In this document: positions 17,511-26,033 of the stretch, piece by piece
How positions within the stretch are numbered: the stretch's first letter is position 1
How the letters are laid out: each line of letters starts with the position of its first letter
Assembly (NCBI GenBank): GCA_031271265.1
Contig: JAISWB010000049.1
Span: forward strand, 56,436-120,435
Direction of reading: 5' to 3'
DNA from: Desulfovibrio sp.
GTDB taxonomy: Bacteria > Desulfobacterota > Desulfovibrionia > Desulfovibrionales > Desulfovibrionaceae
Length of the DNA: 64,000 bases
Made by a program: the position numbers and the translations under genes
The notes under the pieces: generated by a model
The model's input: only the letters and a program-made list of their open reading frames with translations
The model's database searches: none
What the model was told of the DNA's origin: nothing

Positions 17511-17539
17511 ACGCTAGCAGAAGAGCGAGGAGCGGTCAA
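17511..17539 (-). promoter_or_regulatory. Candidate sigma-70 promoter for the atpZIBE-rex operon
   Basis: On the minus strand TTGACC (17539-17534) and TAGCGT (17516-17511) are separated by 17 bp, about 67 bp before atpZ. The -35 is good and the -10 mediocre. No Rex-type palindrome was recognised near it. Confidence 0.45.
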
Positions 17540-17619
17540 GCTTCATCAAAACGATATGTTGAAAAAATGCGTAGTTATAAATAAAAATGCGCAACGGCAC
17601 CCATCCTCGAATTAGGCTG

Positions 17620-17648
17620 TTGACAGCGCAGCAGGCGCGGACTATTTT
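17620..17648 (+). promoter_or_regulatory. Candidate sigma-70 promoter for trxA
   Basis: TTGACA (17620-17625) and TATTTT (17643-17648) at 17-bp spacing, about 80 bp before the trxA ATG and in the same orientation. Back-to-back with the atp operon promoter. Confidence 0.6.
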
Positions 17649-17726
17649 CAAGCACTTTTCAAGCCGAACGTTTTCGGCAGACCGCGAACACTCGGCAAAA
17701 CGCGTCCACGGCGATACGGAGGCATT

Positions 17727-18053
17727 ATGGCCAAGGCTGTTACGGACAACGAGTTTGAAAAAGATGTGCTCAATTCGCCGATACCGGTTCTCGTCGACTT
17801 CTGGGCGCCTTGGTGCGGTCCCTGCCGCGCCGTCGGACCGGTCATTGAAGAACTCGGCAGGGAATACGAGGGCAGGGTGGCCGTGTTGAAAATTAACGTG
17901 GACGACAACCCGGCCGCTGCCGGCAATTACAACATCCGCTCTATACCTACTCTGATCCTCTTCAAGAACGGACAGGTCGTCGAACAGGTTGTCGGCGCCG
18001 TTTCGAAAAACAGCCTGAAAGATCTCATTGAACAGAAGGGCCTTGCCGGATGA
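17727..18053 (+). CDS. trxA: Thioredoxin
   Basis: 108-residue cytoplasmic disulfide reductant with the active site WAPWCGPC (residues ~26-33) and the cis-proline loop RSIPTLILF. Length and sequence are standard for Trx1. GGAGG lies 6 nt before the ATG. The stop overlaps the trxB start by 4 bp (ATGA), so reductase and substrate are translated together. Confidence 0.95.
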   Translation: MAKAVTDNEFEKDVLNSPIPVLVDFWAPWCGPCRAVGPVIEELGREYEGRVAVLKINVDDNPAAAGNYNIRSIPTLILFKNGQVVEQVVGAVSKNSLKDLIEQKGLAG

Positions 18054-18979
18054 GACGTTGTGACGCCGCGGTCGTCGGGGCCGGCCCGGCAGGCGTTGCC
18101 GCCGCCCTGTACTTGGCCAGATTCGGCGTAAACACCGTCTTGGTGGAAAAGTCGGCACCGGGGGGGTTGCTGCTGACAACTTTCGAGGTGAAAAACTACC
18201 CCGGCTTTCCGAAAGGCATCAAAGGGTATAAGCTTGCGGATTTGTTGTCGTATCATATTCAACCCTACTCCAATCTGACCCATGTCCGCGCCGAGGTCAC
18301 GGGATTGCGCCTGGAAGGCCGACACATGGTCCTCACGGTTGACGAAGACAGACTGGAAGCGGACTGTGTGGTTCTCTGCTGCGGAGTCGGCTACCGCAAA
18401 CTGGGGCTTCCCGATGAGGACAGGCTGCTCGGTAGGGGCCTTTCGCATTGTGCCATGTGCGACGGCCATTTTTTCCGCGGCCGCAGGATCGGAGTGGTCG
18501 GCGGCGGCAATTCGGCGCTGGAGGAATCGCTGTATTTGACGAAAACCGTTGCCGAACTGCACCTCATTCACCGCCGCGCCGCCTTCCGGGCCGCCCCCGT
18601 GTATGTGGACAAAATCAAGGCCGCGGACAACGTCGTCATGGAATACAACAGCATCGTCACGGCGCTGCACGGCTCCGACAAGCTGGAAGGTGTCACGCTG
18701 AAGCGCTTGCCCACGGGTACCGAGGAATTTCTGCCCATCGAAGGCCTGTTCATTTTTATCGGTTTTGAACCGGTCCTGCCTGATCTCCCGGCGGAAATTG
18801 TTCGGGACGAACGGGGATTCATCGTCACGGATGCCGAAATGCGCTCCTCCGTCCCCGGCGTATTCGCCGCCGGCGATATTCGCTCAAAGTTGTGCCGGCA
18901 GGTGGTGACGGCAGTGGGCGACGGGGCGACAGCCGCAAATGCGGCCAACAGTTACCTGGAACAAGGCAATGCGCGCTAA
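18050..18979 (+). CDS. trxB: Thioredoxin reductase
   Basis: FAD enzyme reducing TrxA. 309 residues: FAD-binding [10 protein letters not shown] near the N-terminus, redox-active CAMCDG (residues ~134-139), second dinucleotide motif GGGNSALEE with HRR downstream as in NADPH-using enzymes, and the closing FAD motif GVFAAGDIR. The third residue of the active site is Met instead of the more usual Thr/Val. Overlaps both neighbours. Confidence 0.95.
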   Translation: MRRCDAAVVGAGPAGVAAALYLARFGVNTVLVEKSAPGGLLLTTFEVKNYPGFPKGIKGYKLADLLSYHIQPYSNLTHVRAEVTGLRLEGRHMVLTVDEDRLEADCVVLCCGVGYRKLGLPDEDRLLGRGLSHCAMCDGHFFRGRRIGVVGGGNSALEESLYLTKTVAELHLIHRRAAFRAAPVYVDKIKAADNVVMEYNSIVTALHGSDKLEGVTLKRLPTGTEEFLPIEGLFIFIGFEPVLPDLPAEIVRDERGFIVTDAEMRSSVPGVFAAGDIRSKLCRQVVTAVGDGATAANAANSYLEQGNAR

Positions 18980-19700
18980 ACTACTGCACATGGCCGCCGT
19001 TTGCGCGGCAAGCCTCTTTTTTTCCGCTTGCGGCATCATCGACTGGTTTTATCTGCCCCCGAGCGAAGATACCGCCCAGGAGCTTTTTGAAGCGGGCAAT
19101 GATGCGGTGCGCGAAAAAAATTATATCGCGGCCAGCGGGTATTTTTCCAAGTTGAAGGACAATTACCCGTTCAGCCCGTATGCCGTTGAAGCCGAACTTT
19201 CTCTGGCCGACTGCTATTTTCTGGATGAGGAGTGGATGCAGGCCGTGGACGCCTACAAGGAGTTCGAAGCTCTGCACCCGCGCCACAGGGCCGTTCCCTA
19301 CGTTCTGTATCACATCGGCATGGCCGACATGAACGGCTATCCTTCCATAGACAGGCCTGCGGACCAGATTGAAGAAGCCTATTCGTATTTTCAGCGCCTG
19401 ATCGAAAGTTATCCCGGTACGGAGTATGCCGAAGTAGCTGTGGAAAAAATGAAGGAATGCCGGAAAATACTGGCGGAACACGAGCTGTTTTACGCGGATT
19501 TTTATTTCCGCATGGGGCGTTACGCCTCGGCTCTGTCCAGGTACAAGACCATAGTGGACAATTTTGCGGACGTACCGGACATCCATGAGCATGCCCGGGA
19601 AAAGGCCGATGCCGCCTTCATTCTGAACAGCAGGAAACAGGCTGAAGAAACGCGCCGTGAGCGCGAAGGATCATGGCGCGACTGGTTCCGATGGCTGTAG
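18969..19700 (+). CDS. bamD: Outer-membrane assembly lipoprotein BamD
   Basis: BAM complex partner of BamA in inserting beta-barrels. 243 residues: signal peptide with lipobox FFSAC (residues ~18-22), then TPR-like helical pairs ([51 protein letters not shown]) typical of BamD/YfiO. The ATG at 18969 overlaps the trxB end by 11 bp. The last ~30 residues are Arg/Glu-rich. Followed by a family 1 repeat. Confidence 0.88.
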   Translation: MRAKLLHMAAVCAASLFFSACGIIDWFYLPPSEDTAQELFEAGNDAVREKNYIAASGYFSKLKDNYPFSPYAVEAELSLADCYFLDEEWMQAVDAYKEFEALHPRHRAVPYVLYHIGMADMNGYPSIDRPADQIEEAYSYFQRLIESYPGTEYAEVAVEKMKECRKILAEHELFYADFYFRMGRYASALSRYKTIVDNFADVPDIHEHAREKADAAFILNSRKQAEETRREREGSWRDWFRWL

Positions 19701-19726
19701 TGTCATGTCATTCGCAGACTGCATGG

Positions 19727-19810
19727 ACGCCGTTTTGATTTGGAAATCGAATAAGACGGCGTGAGTCGGCTGAAAACCGCGTTTTTCAACCGATGATCCT
19801 GCAAAAAGTA
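19727..19810 (+). repeat. Hairpin repeat family 1, copy 2
   Basis: An outer stem ACGCCGT/ACGGCGT encloses GATTTGGAAATC. It continues into GTGAGTCGGCTGAAAACCGC and GTTTTTCAACCGATGATCC, the family core. It begins 27 bp after bamD in the same orientation. Confidence 0.75.
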
Positions 19811-20086
19811 TCCAAAAAATTTTGTTTGCGAAGCCGCCCCGGCCTGAACCGGGTACACGCGCGCGGTTCCTTGACGCGCATCGGCAACCCATGCCCTGAA
19901 CAATTTACCTGCCCTTGATGCGCCCCGCCGAACCGGGGACGTCGCCTTCCCGCTACGCCGGGAAAAGCTTCCCCGTCGATATGATCCCCCATACCCCGCA
20001 TGTGAAAAACCTCCCGGTTATGGAACGGTGCGTCCCCTGAATTTTTCCGCGGAAACTTTCGGGAAAAAGCGCGGACGACGAAAATC

Positions 20087-20102
20087 CGGCACGACACTTG
20101 CA
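20087..20102 (+). promoter_or_regulatory. Sigma-54-type (-24/-12) promoter upstream of rpoN
   Basis: CGGCACG-N4-TTGCA: GG at 20088-20089 and GC at 20100-20101 with exactly 10 nt between, matching the TGGCACG-N4-TTGCW consensus except the first base. The start site would be about 20113, some 50 nt before the rpoN ATG. Confidence 0.65.
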
Positions 20103-20161
20103 TAAAAGCCGGCGGCATGGCATACTGTCGCGCAGACAGACTCCCAAGGCAAGGAATTTTC

Positions 20162-21586
20162 ATGGCCCTCGAACTGAGACAACAGCTTAAACTGACGCAG
20201 CAGTTGATCATGACGCCTCAGCTGCAGCAGGCCATCAAGCTGTTGCAGCTCTCGCATATGGAATTGCTGGAAACCGTACAGCAGGAGTTGCAGGAAAATC
20301 CTTTTCTTGAAGAATCACTTGAAGAAACACCACAACTCGCGGAAGAACGACGCAACGACCGGGAAGAGGACCGCGATGCTTATACCGTCGAGGCGGCGCG
20401 CAATGCAGACTGGGAAGATTACCTCGGCGAATTTTCAAGCACAACGCGGCAATCTTCCGTTCGCGAGTTCGAAAGCCCCGAAGACGGCGCCGGATTTGAA
20501 AGCCGCTTTGCCGGCAAGCCGACTTTGGATGGTCACCTGGGCTGGCAGTTGCACCTTTCCAAGCTTACGGAACAGGAAAAAAGCATAGGTGAAGCCGTCA
20601 TCGGCAACCTGAATTCATCCGGCTACCTGCAAACTTCGGCAGAGGAACTGGCCGCCCTTGCGGGAACGGATACGGCCGCAGTGGAGCGTGTGTTGAAGAC
20701 AATCCAGCGTTTCGACCCGGTGGGCGTTGCCGCGCGCACGCCGCAAGAATGCCTGACCGTCCAGCTTGAAGTCATGAACTATCAACGCGACCCGATTCTG
20801 CTTGCCCTGGTCACCGAACACCTCGGAGATCTGGAGGCGAAGCGCTACAAACCCCTGTTGCGCAAGTTCAAACTCACCCCGGAAGACCTGAAAGAGTATC
20901 TGGACATCATCCGCAGTCTGGACCCCATGCCCGGCGCAGGCTTCGGGGGGGGAGAACCTACCTATGTCGCCCCCGATGTCTATGTCTATCGCATGGATGA
21001 CGAATTCATTATCGTCCTGAACGAAGATGACCTGCCCAAGCTTCAGCTCTCCTCGCTGTACGAAACCGGCCTGAGGGCCGCAAAAGACGCCGATAAGGAA
21101 TATTTCCAGGAAAAAATGCGCGCGGCTTCCTGGCTCATCAAGAGTCTCCACCAGCGCCAGAGAACGCTGTACAAGGTCATGGAAAGCATAGTCCGCTTCC
21201 AGAAAGATTTTTTCATGCACGGCGTAGCATACCTTAAACCATTGATTCTCAAAGATATCGCCGAAGACATCAACATGCACGAGTCTACGGTCAGCCGCAT
21301 TACTTCCAACAAATACGCGGCAACACCCTTCGGTATCCATGAATTGAAGTTTTTCTTCAACAGTGCGCTTTCCGTGGACAACGGCAGCGATGTCGGCTCG
21401 GAGAGCGTGAAAGCGCTGCTGAAACAGCGTATTACGTCTGAAGACCCCGAGGAACCCCTGAGCGATGAACAACTCGGCGAACTTCTTAAAGAAGAACTTA
21501 AAGTTAACATCGCCCGCCGCACAGTGGCAAAGTACCGCACCGCCTTGGGGATAGCCTCGTCATCCAAAAGGAAAAAATATTTTTAG
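20162..21586 (+). CDS. rpoN: RNA polymerase sigma-54 factor
   Basis: Directs polymerase to -24/-12 promoters that need enhancer-binding ATPases. 474 residues: Gln/Leu-rich activator-interacting region I (LRQQLKLTQQLIMTPQLQQAI), acidic region II, core-binding region with DPVGVAARTPQECL, the helix-turn-helix ESTVSRITSNKY and the RpoN box ARRTVAKYR near the C-terminus. ATG at 20162 follows AAGGA by 8 nt; upstream in-frame codons lack the conserved start. Heads an rpoN-hpf-rapZ unit. Confidence 0.97.
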   Translation: MALELRQQLKLTQQLIMTPQLQQAIKLLQLSHMELLETVQQELQENPFLEESLEETPQLAEERRNDREEDRDAYTVEAARNADWEDYLGEFSSTTRQSSVREFESPEDGAGFESRFAGKPTLDGHLGWQLHLSKLTEQEKSIGEAVIGNLNSSGYLQTSAEELAALAGTDTAAVERVLKTIQRFDPVGVAARTPQECLTVQLEVMNYQRDPILLALVTEHLGDLEAKRYKPLLRKFKLTPEDLKEYLDIIRSLDPMPGAGFGGGEPTYVAPDVYVYRMDDEFIIVLNEDDLPKLQLSSLYETGLRAAKDADKEYFQEKMRAASWLIKSLHQRQRTLYKVMESIVRFQKDFFMHGVAYLKPLILKDIAEDINMHESTVSRITSNKYAATPFGIHELKFFFNSALSVDNGSDVGSESVKALLKQRITSEDPEEPLSDEQLGELLKEELKVNIARRTVAKYRTALGIASSSKRKKYF

Positions 21587-21605
21587 GGCCGACAACGGAG
21601 GATAG

Positions 21606-22151
21606 ATGATGAATATCGCGCTGACATTCAAAAATTTTGAACCTTCGGATCACCTGCGCCGCTACGCCGAACGCCGTTTTCAAAAACTGGAGCGCTTTCT
21701 GCACAACAGCGAAGGTACGGACATGACCGTTGTGCTCACCGTGGACAAATTCCGACACAAGGCCGACGTGCAACTGACCGGTGACGACATCTCCGTTTCC
21801 GCCGTGGAACAGTCTTCAGATATGTACGCCACGGTTGACTTGGTTCAGGATAAACTCGAAGCACGGCTGAAAAAACACAATGACCGCATGAAGGAAAAAC
21901 GCCGCGAAATACGTCGGAAGCTTGACGACACCCTCAAGGCTATGCCTCCGATGGACGATCTCGACGCTCCGGCCGCTGTGATCGTGACGGAACGTGTCGA
22001 GCCCAAACCCATGTACGCAGAAGAAGCAGCCCTGCAACTCGGCCAACGGGACGACGTAGTGCTCATTTTCCTGAACGCCGAAACAGACCGCATCAATGTG
22101 CTGTACAGACGCAAAGAAGGCGGCTTCGGGCTCATCGACCCCGGAAAATAA
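21606..22151 (+). CDS. hpf: Ribosome hibernation promoting factor, long form
   Basis: 181 residues: N-terminal S30AE/HPF domain (residues 1-~105) that binds the ribosome decoding site, a variable linker, and the C-terminal dimerisation domain (residues ~125-181, ending GGFGLIDPGK) that makes 100S dimers. GGAGG lies 4 nt before the ATG, 20 bp after rpoN, the conserved rpoN-hpf order. Confidence 0.93.
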   Translation: MMNIALTFKNFEPSDHLRRYAERRFQKLERFLHNSEGTDMTVVLTVDKFRHKADVQLTGDDISVSAVEQSSDMYATVDLVQDKLEARLKKHNDRMKEKRREIRRKLDDTLKAMPPMDDLDAPAAVIVTERVEPKPMYAEEAALQLGQRDDVVLIFLNAETDRINVLYRRKEGGFGLIDPGK

Positions 22152-22156
22152 ATAAC

Positions 22157-22198
22157 GGCGGGCAACGGCGCGGGGCAGGGGAGCCGCGCCGGCCCGCC
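22157..22198 (+). terminator. Strong GC hairpin after hpf
   Basis: GGCGGGC-aac-GGCGCGG pairs with CCGCGCC-g-GCCCGCC, a two-part stem of 14 bp with one interior bulge and a ~10-nt loop. Only three Ts follow after CCCCC, so it may be an attenuator or mRNA-stabilising structure, not a full terminator. Confidence 0.5.
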
Positions 22199-22233
22199 CC
22201 CGTTTCATCCCCTGAAAAACACAACCCGCAGCC

Positions 22234-23151
22234 ATGACATCGGATACAACACCCGGCTCTCCGGCAGCGGACACAGCAACCAAACCCGCAGCCGTCATCA
22301 TCACCGGCCTGTCCGGTTCCGGTAAAAGTACCGCCTTGTCCGTCTTCGAAGACTTGTCGTTTTTTACCGTGGACGGATTGCCTGCACGCTTCGCCGCACC
22401 CATGGCGGACATGATCGGCGGGGAAATACCCGGCAAATACAGAGGTATCGCCTTGGGCATGGATCTCAGGCAAAGCGGCTTTACCGACGAATTCACAACG
22501 GCCCTGCCCGAACTGGCAAAACGCGGATTTGCCCCCTACGTGCTGTTTTTTGAAGCAGGCAACGATGTGCTGCTCAAACGCTACGCCACCACCAGGCGGC
22601 CGCATCATCTGGAAAAAGAAGGTCTGGGCCTGGAACAGGCCGTGGACATGGAACGGCACAGACTCCGCCGCTTACGGAAAAGCGCCGATATGGTGGTCGA
22701 TACCTCGGACTATTCCATTCACGACCTGCGCCGCGTCATCCTCAACAAATGGAAGATGCTGAGCTCCCAAACGCGGACCCTCAAAATTCACCTCATTACC
22801 TTCGGCTTCAAATACGGCATCCCAGCCGAAGCCGACATGCTTTTCGACCTGCGCTTCCTCCCGAATCCCTACTTTGTCCCGGAACTCAAATCCCTGTCCG
22901 GTCTGGATGCCCCCGTCGCCGATTTTGTCCTAAACAACGAACCGGGCAGGGCGTTCTTCACAAAGCTCAAGGACTTCATGAGTTTTATCCTCAGGCAGTT
23001 CGAACAGGAAGGCCGCTACAGGCTCACAGCGGCCGTCGGATGCACCGGCGGCAGGCACAGATCCGTGGCAATCGCCGAAGCACTCGCCGCCGTTTTCAAA
23101 GCTGAACAATATACCTTCACCCTCGAACACCGCCATCTGGAACTGGGCTGA
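22234..23151 (+). CDS. rapZ: RNase adapter / nucleotide-binding protein RapZ
   Basis: In enterobacteria controls amino-sugar synthesis by steering RNase E to GlmZ; in other bacteria its role is less known. 305 residues: Walker A GLSGSGKST (residues ~25-33), Walker-B-like region VVDTSDYS, and a conserved C-terminal RNA-binding domain with GFKYGIP, DLRFLPNPYFVPEL and GCTGGRHRSVAIAE. Follows hpf by 82 bp. The ptsN gene that often lies between hpf and rapZ is absent. Confidence 0.93.
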   Translation: MTSDTTPGSPAADTATKPAAVIITGLSGSGKSTALSVFEDLSFFTVDGLPARFAAPMADMIGGEIPGKYRGIALGMDLRQSGFTDEFTTALPELAKRGFAPYVLFFEAGNDVLLKRYATTRRPHHLEKEGLGLEQAVDMERHRLRRLRKSADMVVDTSDYSIHDLRRVILNKWKMLSSQTRTLKIHLITFGFKYGIPAEADMLFDLRFLPNPYFVPELKSLSGLDAPVADFVLNNEPGRAFFTKLKDFMSFILRQFEQEGRYRLTAAVGCTGGRHRSVAIAEALAAVFKAEQYTFTLEHRHLELG

Positions 23152-23596
23152 CATATCGGGACGCTGTCCCAATCCTGCCGGGATGCTGCCCGCTCCCTCA
23201 ACAGCGCACATACATCGGAGAGAGTATCGGAGAAGCCGCAAAGACTTCCGATGCGGCAGGCCGGAGTGTTTGCTTGTAGTAAAGTTAACATAATTTACAT
23301 TATGGGCATAAAGCCGGGACGAGATGGGTACGCCGAACACGCAACGCCGAGCGCATTGCCGCAAGGCATGTCTGCCCGGCATCACGGTTGTGAAAATGCC
23401 CTTCTCTACAGTTGCGAATCGAGTGAAGGTAAAGGTAGCTGATTTGGTTTGCGTGGATCAGTTGACAAATGAGACGGGGTTCGGGGGAAATCATTTCCCT
23501 CGGAAAATGCTGTGCTGTAATGTTCGCCTTGCACCTGCTCAGGCCGAGGGTCCGGGACGGAGTCCCGGCGAGGTTTGGGGCAGCGCCCCAATATTC
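23152..23596. other. Convergent intergenic region rapZ / lptB
   Basis: No gene recognised in 445 bp. Contains an AT-rich patch (23265-23305, GTTAACATAATTTACATTATG) unlike its surroundings and, from 23483 on, copy B of the mosaic repeat. This is where the rpoN and lpt blocks meet tail to tail. Confidence 0.5.
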
Positions 23597-23600
23597 TTAT
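23483..23600. repeat. Mosaic intergenic repeat, copy B
   Basis: Shares AAATCATTTCCCT..GGAAAATGCTGT with 26946-26972 and TGTTCG...TGCTCAGGCCGAG with 3011-3040. Its right half is two tandem hairpins and shares CCCGGCGAGGTT with 30149-30160. Confidence 0.7.
23552..23598 (+). terminator. Tandem hairpin terminator between rapZ and lptB
   Basis: CCGGGAC-GGA-GTCCCGG (23552-23568) is followed by TTGGGGC-AGC-GCCCCAA (23575-23591), each a perfect 7-bp stem, then TATTCTTA. It lies at the convergent ends of rapZ and lptB and could stop transcription from either side. Confidence 0.6.
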
Positions 23601-24331
23601 AGTTGGAAAGTTTCACCCAGGTAGACACGCCTGGCTTTCGGGTTGTTGATCAGTTCTTCGGGAGTTCCGTGAACGATGATCAGTCCTTCGTGCATGAGGT
23701 AAGCCCTGTCGCAGATACCCAGTGTTTCGCGGACGTTGTGGTCTGTTATGACTATCCCTATTCCGCGTGTTTTCAAGTCTTGGATGAGGGATTGAATATC
23801 GTCCACGGCAAGGGGGTCTATGCCGGCAAAGGGCTCGTCGAGCAGGATGAATTCGGGTTCCCGGATAAGGGATCTGGCGATTTCCAGGCGCCTGCGCTCC
23901 CCGCCGGAAAGGTGGGCGGCCGGTGAGGCGCTCAGGTGCGCTATGTTGAATTCTTCAAGTAGTTCTTCAGCTTTTTCGCGTTGCGCTGTTTTGTCCAAAT
24001 TTGTATATTCCAAGATAATGCGCAGGTTATCCATGACCGACAGGCGTTTAAATACTGAACTTTCCTGGGGAAGATAGGAAAGGCCCAGCAGAGCCCGTTC
24101 GTGCAGGGGCAGGCCGGTTATTTCCTTCCCGTCCATCAGTACGGAGCCGGAGCCGACTTTCTGGATGCCGATGATCATGTAGAAGCTTGTCGTTTTGCCC
24201 GCGCCGTTGGGGCCGAGCAATCCGACGATTTCATGCCTGCGGACTTCCAAGGAAACCCCGCGCACGACTTCACGGTCGCCGTACCATTTGTGCAGTTGCA
24301 CGGCTTGCAGCATCCCGTCTTTGGGACTCAC
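23597..24331 (-). CDS. lptB: LPS export ABC ATPase LptB
   Basis: Cytoplasmic motor of LptB2FG that pulls LPS from the inner membrane. 244 residues: Walker A GPNGAGKTT (residues ~39-47), Q-loop LPQESSVF, signature LSGGERRR, Walker B ILLDEPFAGIDP and switch His in TDHNVRE. The family-typical C-terminus ends YLGETF. Overlaps the lptA stop by 4 bp; last gene of the pyrG-kds-lpt strand. Confidence 0.96.
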   Translation of the reverse strand: MSPKDGMLQAVQLHKWYGDREVVRGVSLEVRRHEIVGLLGPNGAGKTTSFYMIIGIQKVGSGSVLMDGKEITGLPLHERALLGLSYLPQESSVFKRLSVMDNLRIILEYTNLDKTAQREKAEELLEEFNIAHLSASPAAHLSGGERRRLEIARSLIREPEFILLDEPFAGIDPLAVDDIQSLIQDLKTRGIGIVITDHNVRETLGICDRAYLMHEGLIIVHGTPEELINNPKARRVYLGETFQL

Positions 24332-24909
24332 CGCGCGCTGCCCTTGCCGCCGTTTACCGGAAGCATGCTTCGGGGGCCGGTATTGTCTGTTTTTTCGGGA
24401 GTGTAGAAAATCACGCCGGCGTTGTTCAGAACTTCGCTGTGATTATTGCTGAAATAATGCACTATCGTACTGCCGGTTATCACGCTTTGTTTGCCGTCCT
24501 GGAGTCTCGGCGCGCCTTCCATGACAAACTTGTCCTGTCTGGCGTAATAGGTAGCCCGTTCACATGTCCCCTGCCGTCCTTCGCTTTTCATGCGCACGTT
24601 GCCTTCGGCCGTTATGCGGTCTATCTCGCCGGCTTCCATGCCCTGAGCGTCGGCATCGGCCGGTTTTTTGCCGGATTTGTCGAGATAGACGGTCATTTTC
24701 GCGGCCCATAATTCGAAATCGGGCCGTTTAACGTAGACGTTGCCGGAAAATGTTACGATTTGCGCGTCTGCGTCATAATCCATGCGGGCGGAATTGACGG
24801 AGGTCGGCACTCTGCCGCGCGCAGCGCTTTCCGCCGCGTACAGCGGATGCAGGAAAACGAGCAGGAGCGCCGAGCACAAAACAACGTGCAGTATCTTGTT
24901 TTTTTTCAT
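24328..24909 (-). CDS. lptA: LPS transport periplasmic protein LptA
   Basis: Forms the periplasmic beta-jellyroll bridge for LPS. 193 residues with a signal peptide (MKKNKILH, cleavage near LYAAES) and an OstA-type repeat structure: VTFSGNVYVKRPDFELWA and ITAEGNVRMKSEGRQGTCERATYY. Lies between lptC and lptB with a 4-bp overlap to lptB and 9 bp from lptC. Confidence 0.9.
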   Translation of the reverse strand: MKKNKILHVVLCSALLLVFLHPLYAAESAARGRVPTSVNSARMDYDADAQIVTFSGNVYVKRPDFELWAAKMTVYLDKSGKKPADADAQGMEAGEIDRITAEGNVRMKSEGRQGTCERATYYARQDKFVMEGAPRLQDGKQSVITGSTIVHYFSNNHSEVLNNAGVIFYTPEKTDNTGPRSMLPVNGGKGSAR

Positions 24910-24918
24910 GCTGAATCT

Positions 24919-25500
24919 CTATTCAAAATACACTGCAACAGCGCCTTCTGCTGTCACCTGCCTGCGGTCAGGAAACCAGGTAATCGTTTCGGCGCTTCCG
25001 CTCAAGCCTTTGCCGCTGAATTTTCCTCCACCGGGAAAATTCATGGATTTTTGCGTACCGTTGTACACCAGCAGTTCACCGTCAAAAGCTTTGTCGTCCT
25101 GGGTAATATGCACGTTGTCTATAAAGCGGATAATGCGCGCCTTCTGCTCTATGTTGCCGTTATCGGAACTGATGTGCATAACTTTGCCGTCTTCTTTCAT
25201 GAAATATGTCAGGCGCGGCTTTTCCACAACAAGTAAATCCTCGCTCTTCTGCAAACCGGCCCATTCGGCTTTCAGCCGCCAGAGTTCCACACCGCCCTCG
25301 CCCTGGCTGAGGCTGATGCTTTTCAGGGCAAGGTTCAATGCAGCTTCGTTCTTCAGATCGGAAAGACTGTCTGTGCGGCCCGTTGCATCTTGTCCCGCCG
25401 GCGTGTTTCCCGGTAAGACATAATAATACAGGGAAACGCCTGTAAGAGCCGCGCAGACGCAGAGAACGAAAAAAAACTTTTTCAGCAACGCCTGCTCCAT
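24919..25500 (-). CDS. lptC: LPS export membrane protein LptC
   Basis: Bitopic protein passing LPS from LptFG to LptA. 193 residues: one N-terminal transmembrane helix (FFFVLCVCAALTGVSLYYY), then a periplasmic beta-jellyroll with WRLKAEWAG and DNVHITQDDKAFDGELLVY. Sequence is divergent as usual for the family; position between kdsC and lptA supports it. Overlaps the end of kdsC by 19 bp. Confidence 0.85.
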   Translation of the reverse strand: MEQALLKKFFFVLCVCAALTGVSLYYYVLPGNTPAGQDATGRTDSLSDLKNEAALNLALKSISLSQGEGGVELWRLKAEWAGLQKSEDLLVVEKPRLTYFMKEDGKVMHISSDNGNIEQKARIIRFIDNVHITQDDKAFDGELLVYNGTQKSMNFPGGGKFSGKGLSGSAETITWFPDRRQVTAEGAVAVYFE

Positions 25501-26033
25501 GCGGCGAGTACGGCTTCATATTTGCCCTGGGCCATGAGCAGATGACGCACCACCTCGCGTACAGCTCCTTGACCACCTCCGGCAACTGTCACATATCCCG
25601 CGATGTCCTTGACCTCCGGCTGGGCGTTGGCAACGGCCATAGGCAGGCCGACCATGTCCATGACCGACAGGTCCACCCAGTCGTCGCCCAGATAGGCAAT
25701 CTGCTCCCATGAAAGTTGATGTTTTTCTTTAAGTTCTTCCAAGCAGACCTTTTTATCGAGAAACCCGGCGAAGTAGTCGGTAATGCCGAGATCGCGCACC
25801 CGCGCGGCCACGGCCGGGGAATCCAGCCCGGTGATGACCGCGATGCGTATGCCCGCTTTCTGCGCTATTTTGATGCCGAGACCGTCCTGAACATTAAAGC
25901 GTTTCATAACCTGATTCTGTAAATCGTAATACAGGCCGCCGTCGGTCAGAACCCCGTCCACGTCGAGAATCAGGAGTCGTATGTCGGCGGCAGCCTGTAC
26001 GGGAAAAAAGCAGGCGCCGGGGTTACCGTTCAT
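25482..26033 (-). CDS. kdsC: Kdo-8-phosphate phosphatase KdsC
   Basis: HAD-family (C0) phosphatase making Kdo for the LPS inner core. 183 residues: nucleophile motif ILDVDGVLTDG (residues ~20-30), motif II VITGLDS, Lys in DKKVCLEEL, and metal-binding GDDWVDLSVM. No cap domain, as expected for tetrameric KdsC. The ATG at 26033 overlaps the kdsA stop by 4 bp. Confidence 0.93.
   Translation of the reverse strand: MNGNPGACFFPVQAAADIRLLILDVDGVLTDGGLYYDLQNQVMKRFNVQDGLGIKIAQKAGIRIAVITGLDSPAVAARVRDLGITDYFAGFLDKKVCLEELKEKHQLSWEQIAYLGDDWVDLSVMDMVGLPMAVANAQPEVKDIAGYVTVAGGGQGAVREVVRHLLMAQGKYEAVLAAWSRRC

Larger units (their letters stand above)
19701..20161. other. Intergenic region bamD - rpoN
   Basis: Contains family 1 repeat copy 2 (19727-19810), a GC-rich stretch with no ORF of normal codon use, and the sigma-54-type promoter at 20087-20102. 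No other element recognised. Confidence 0.5.
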
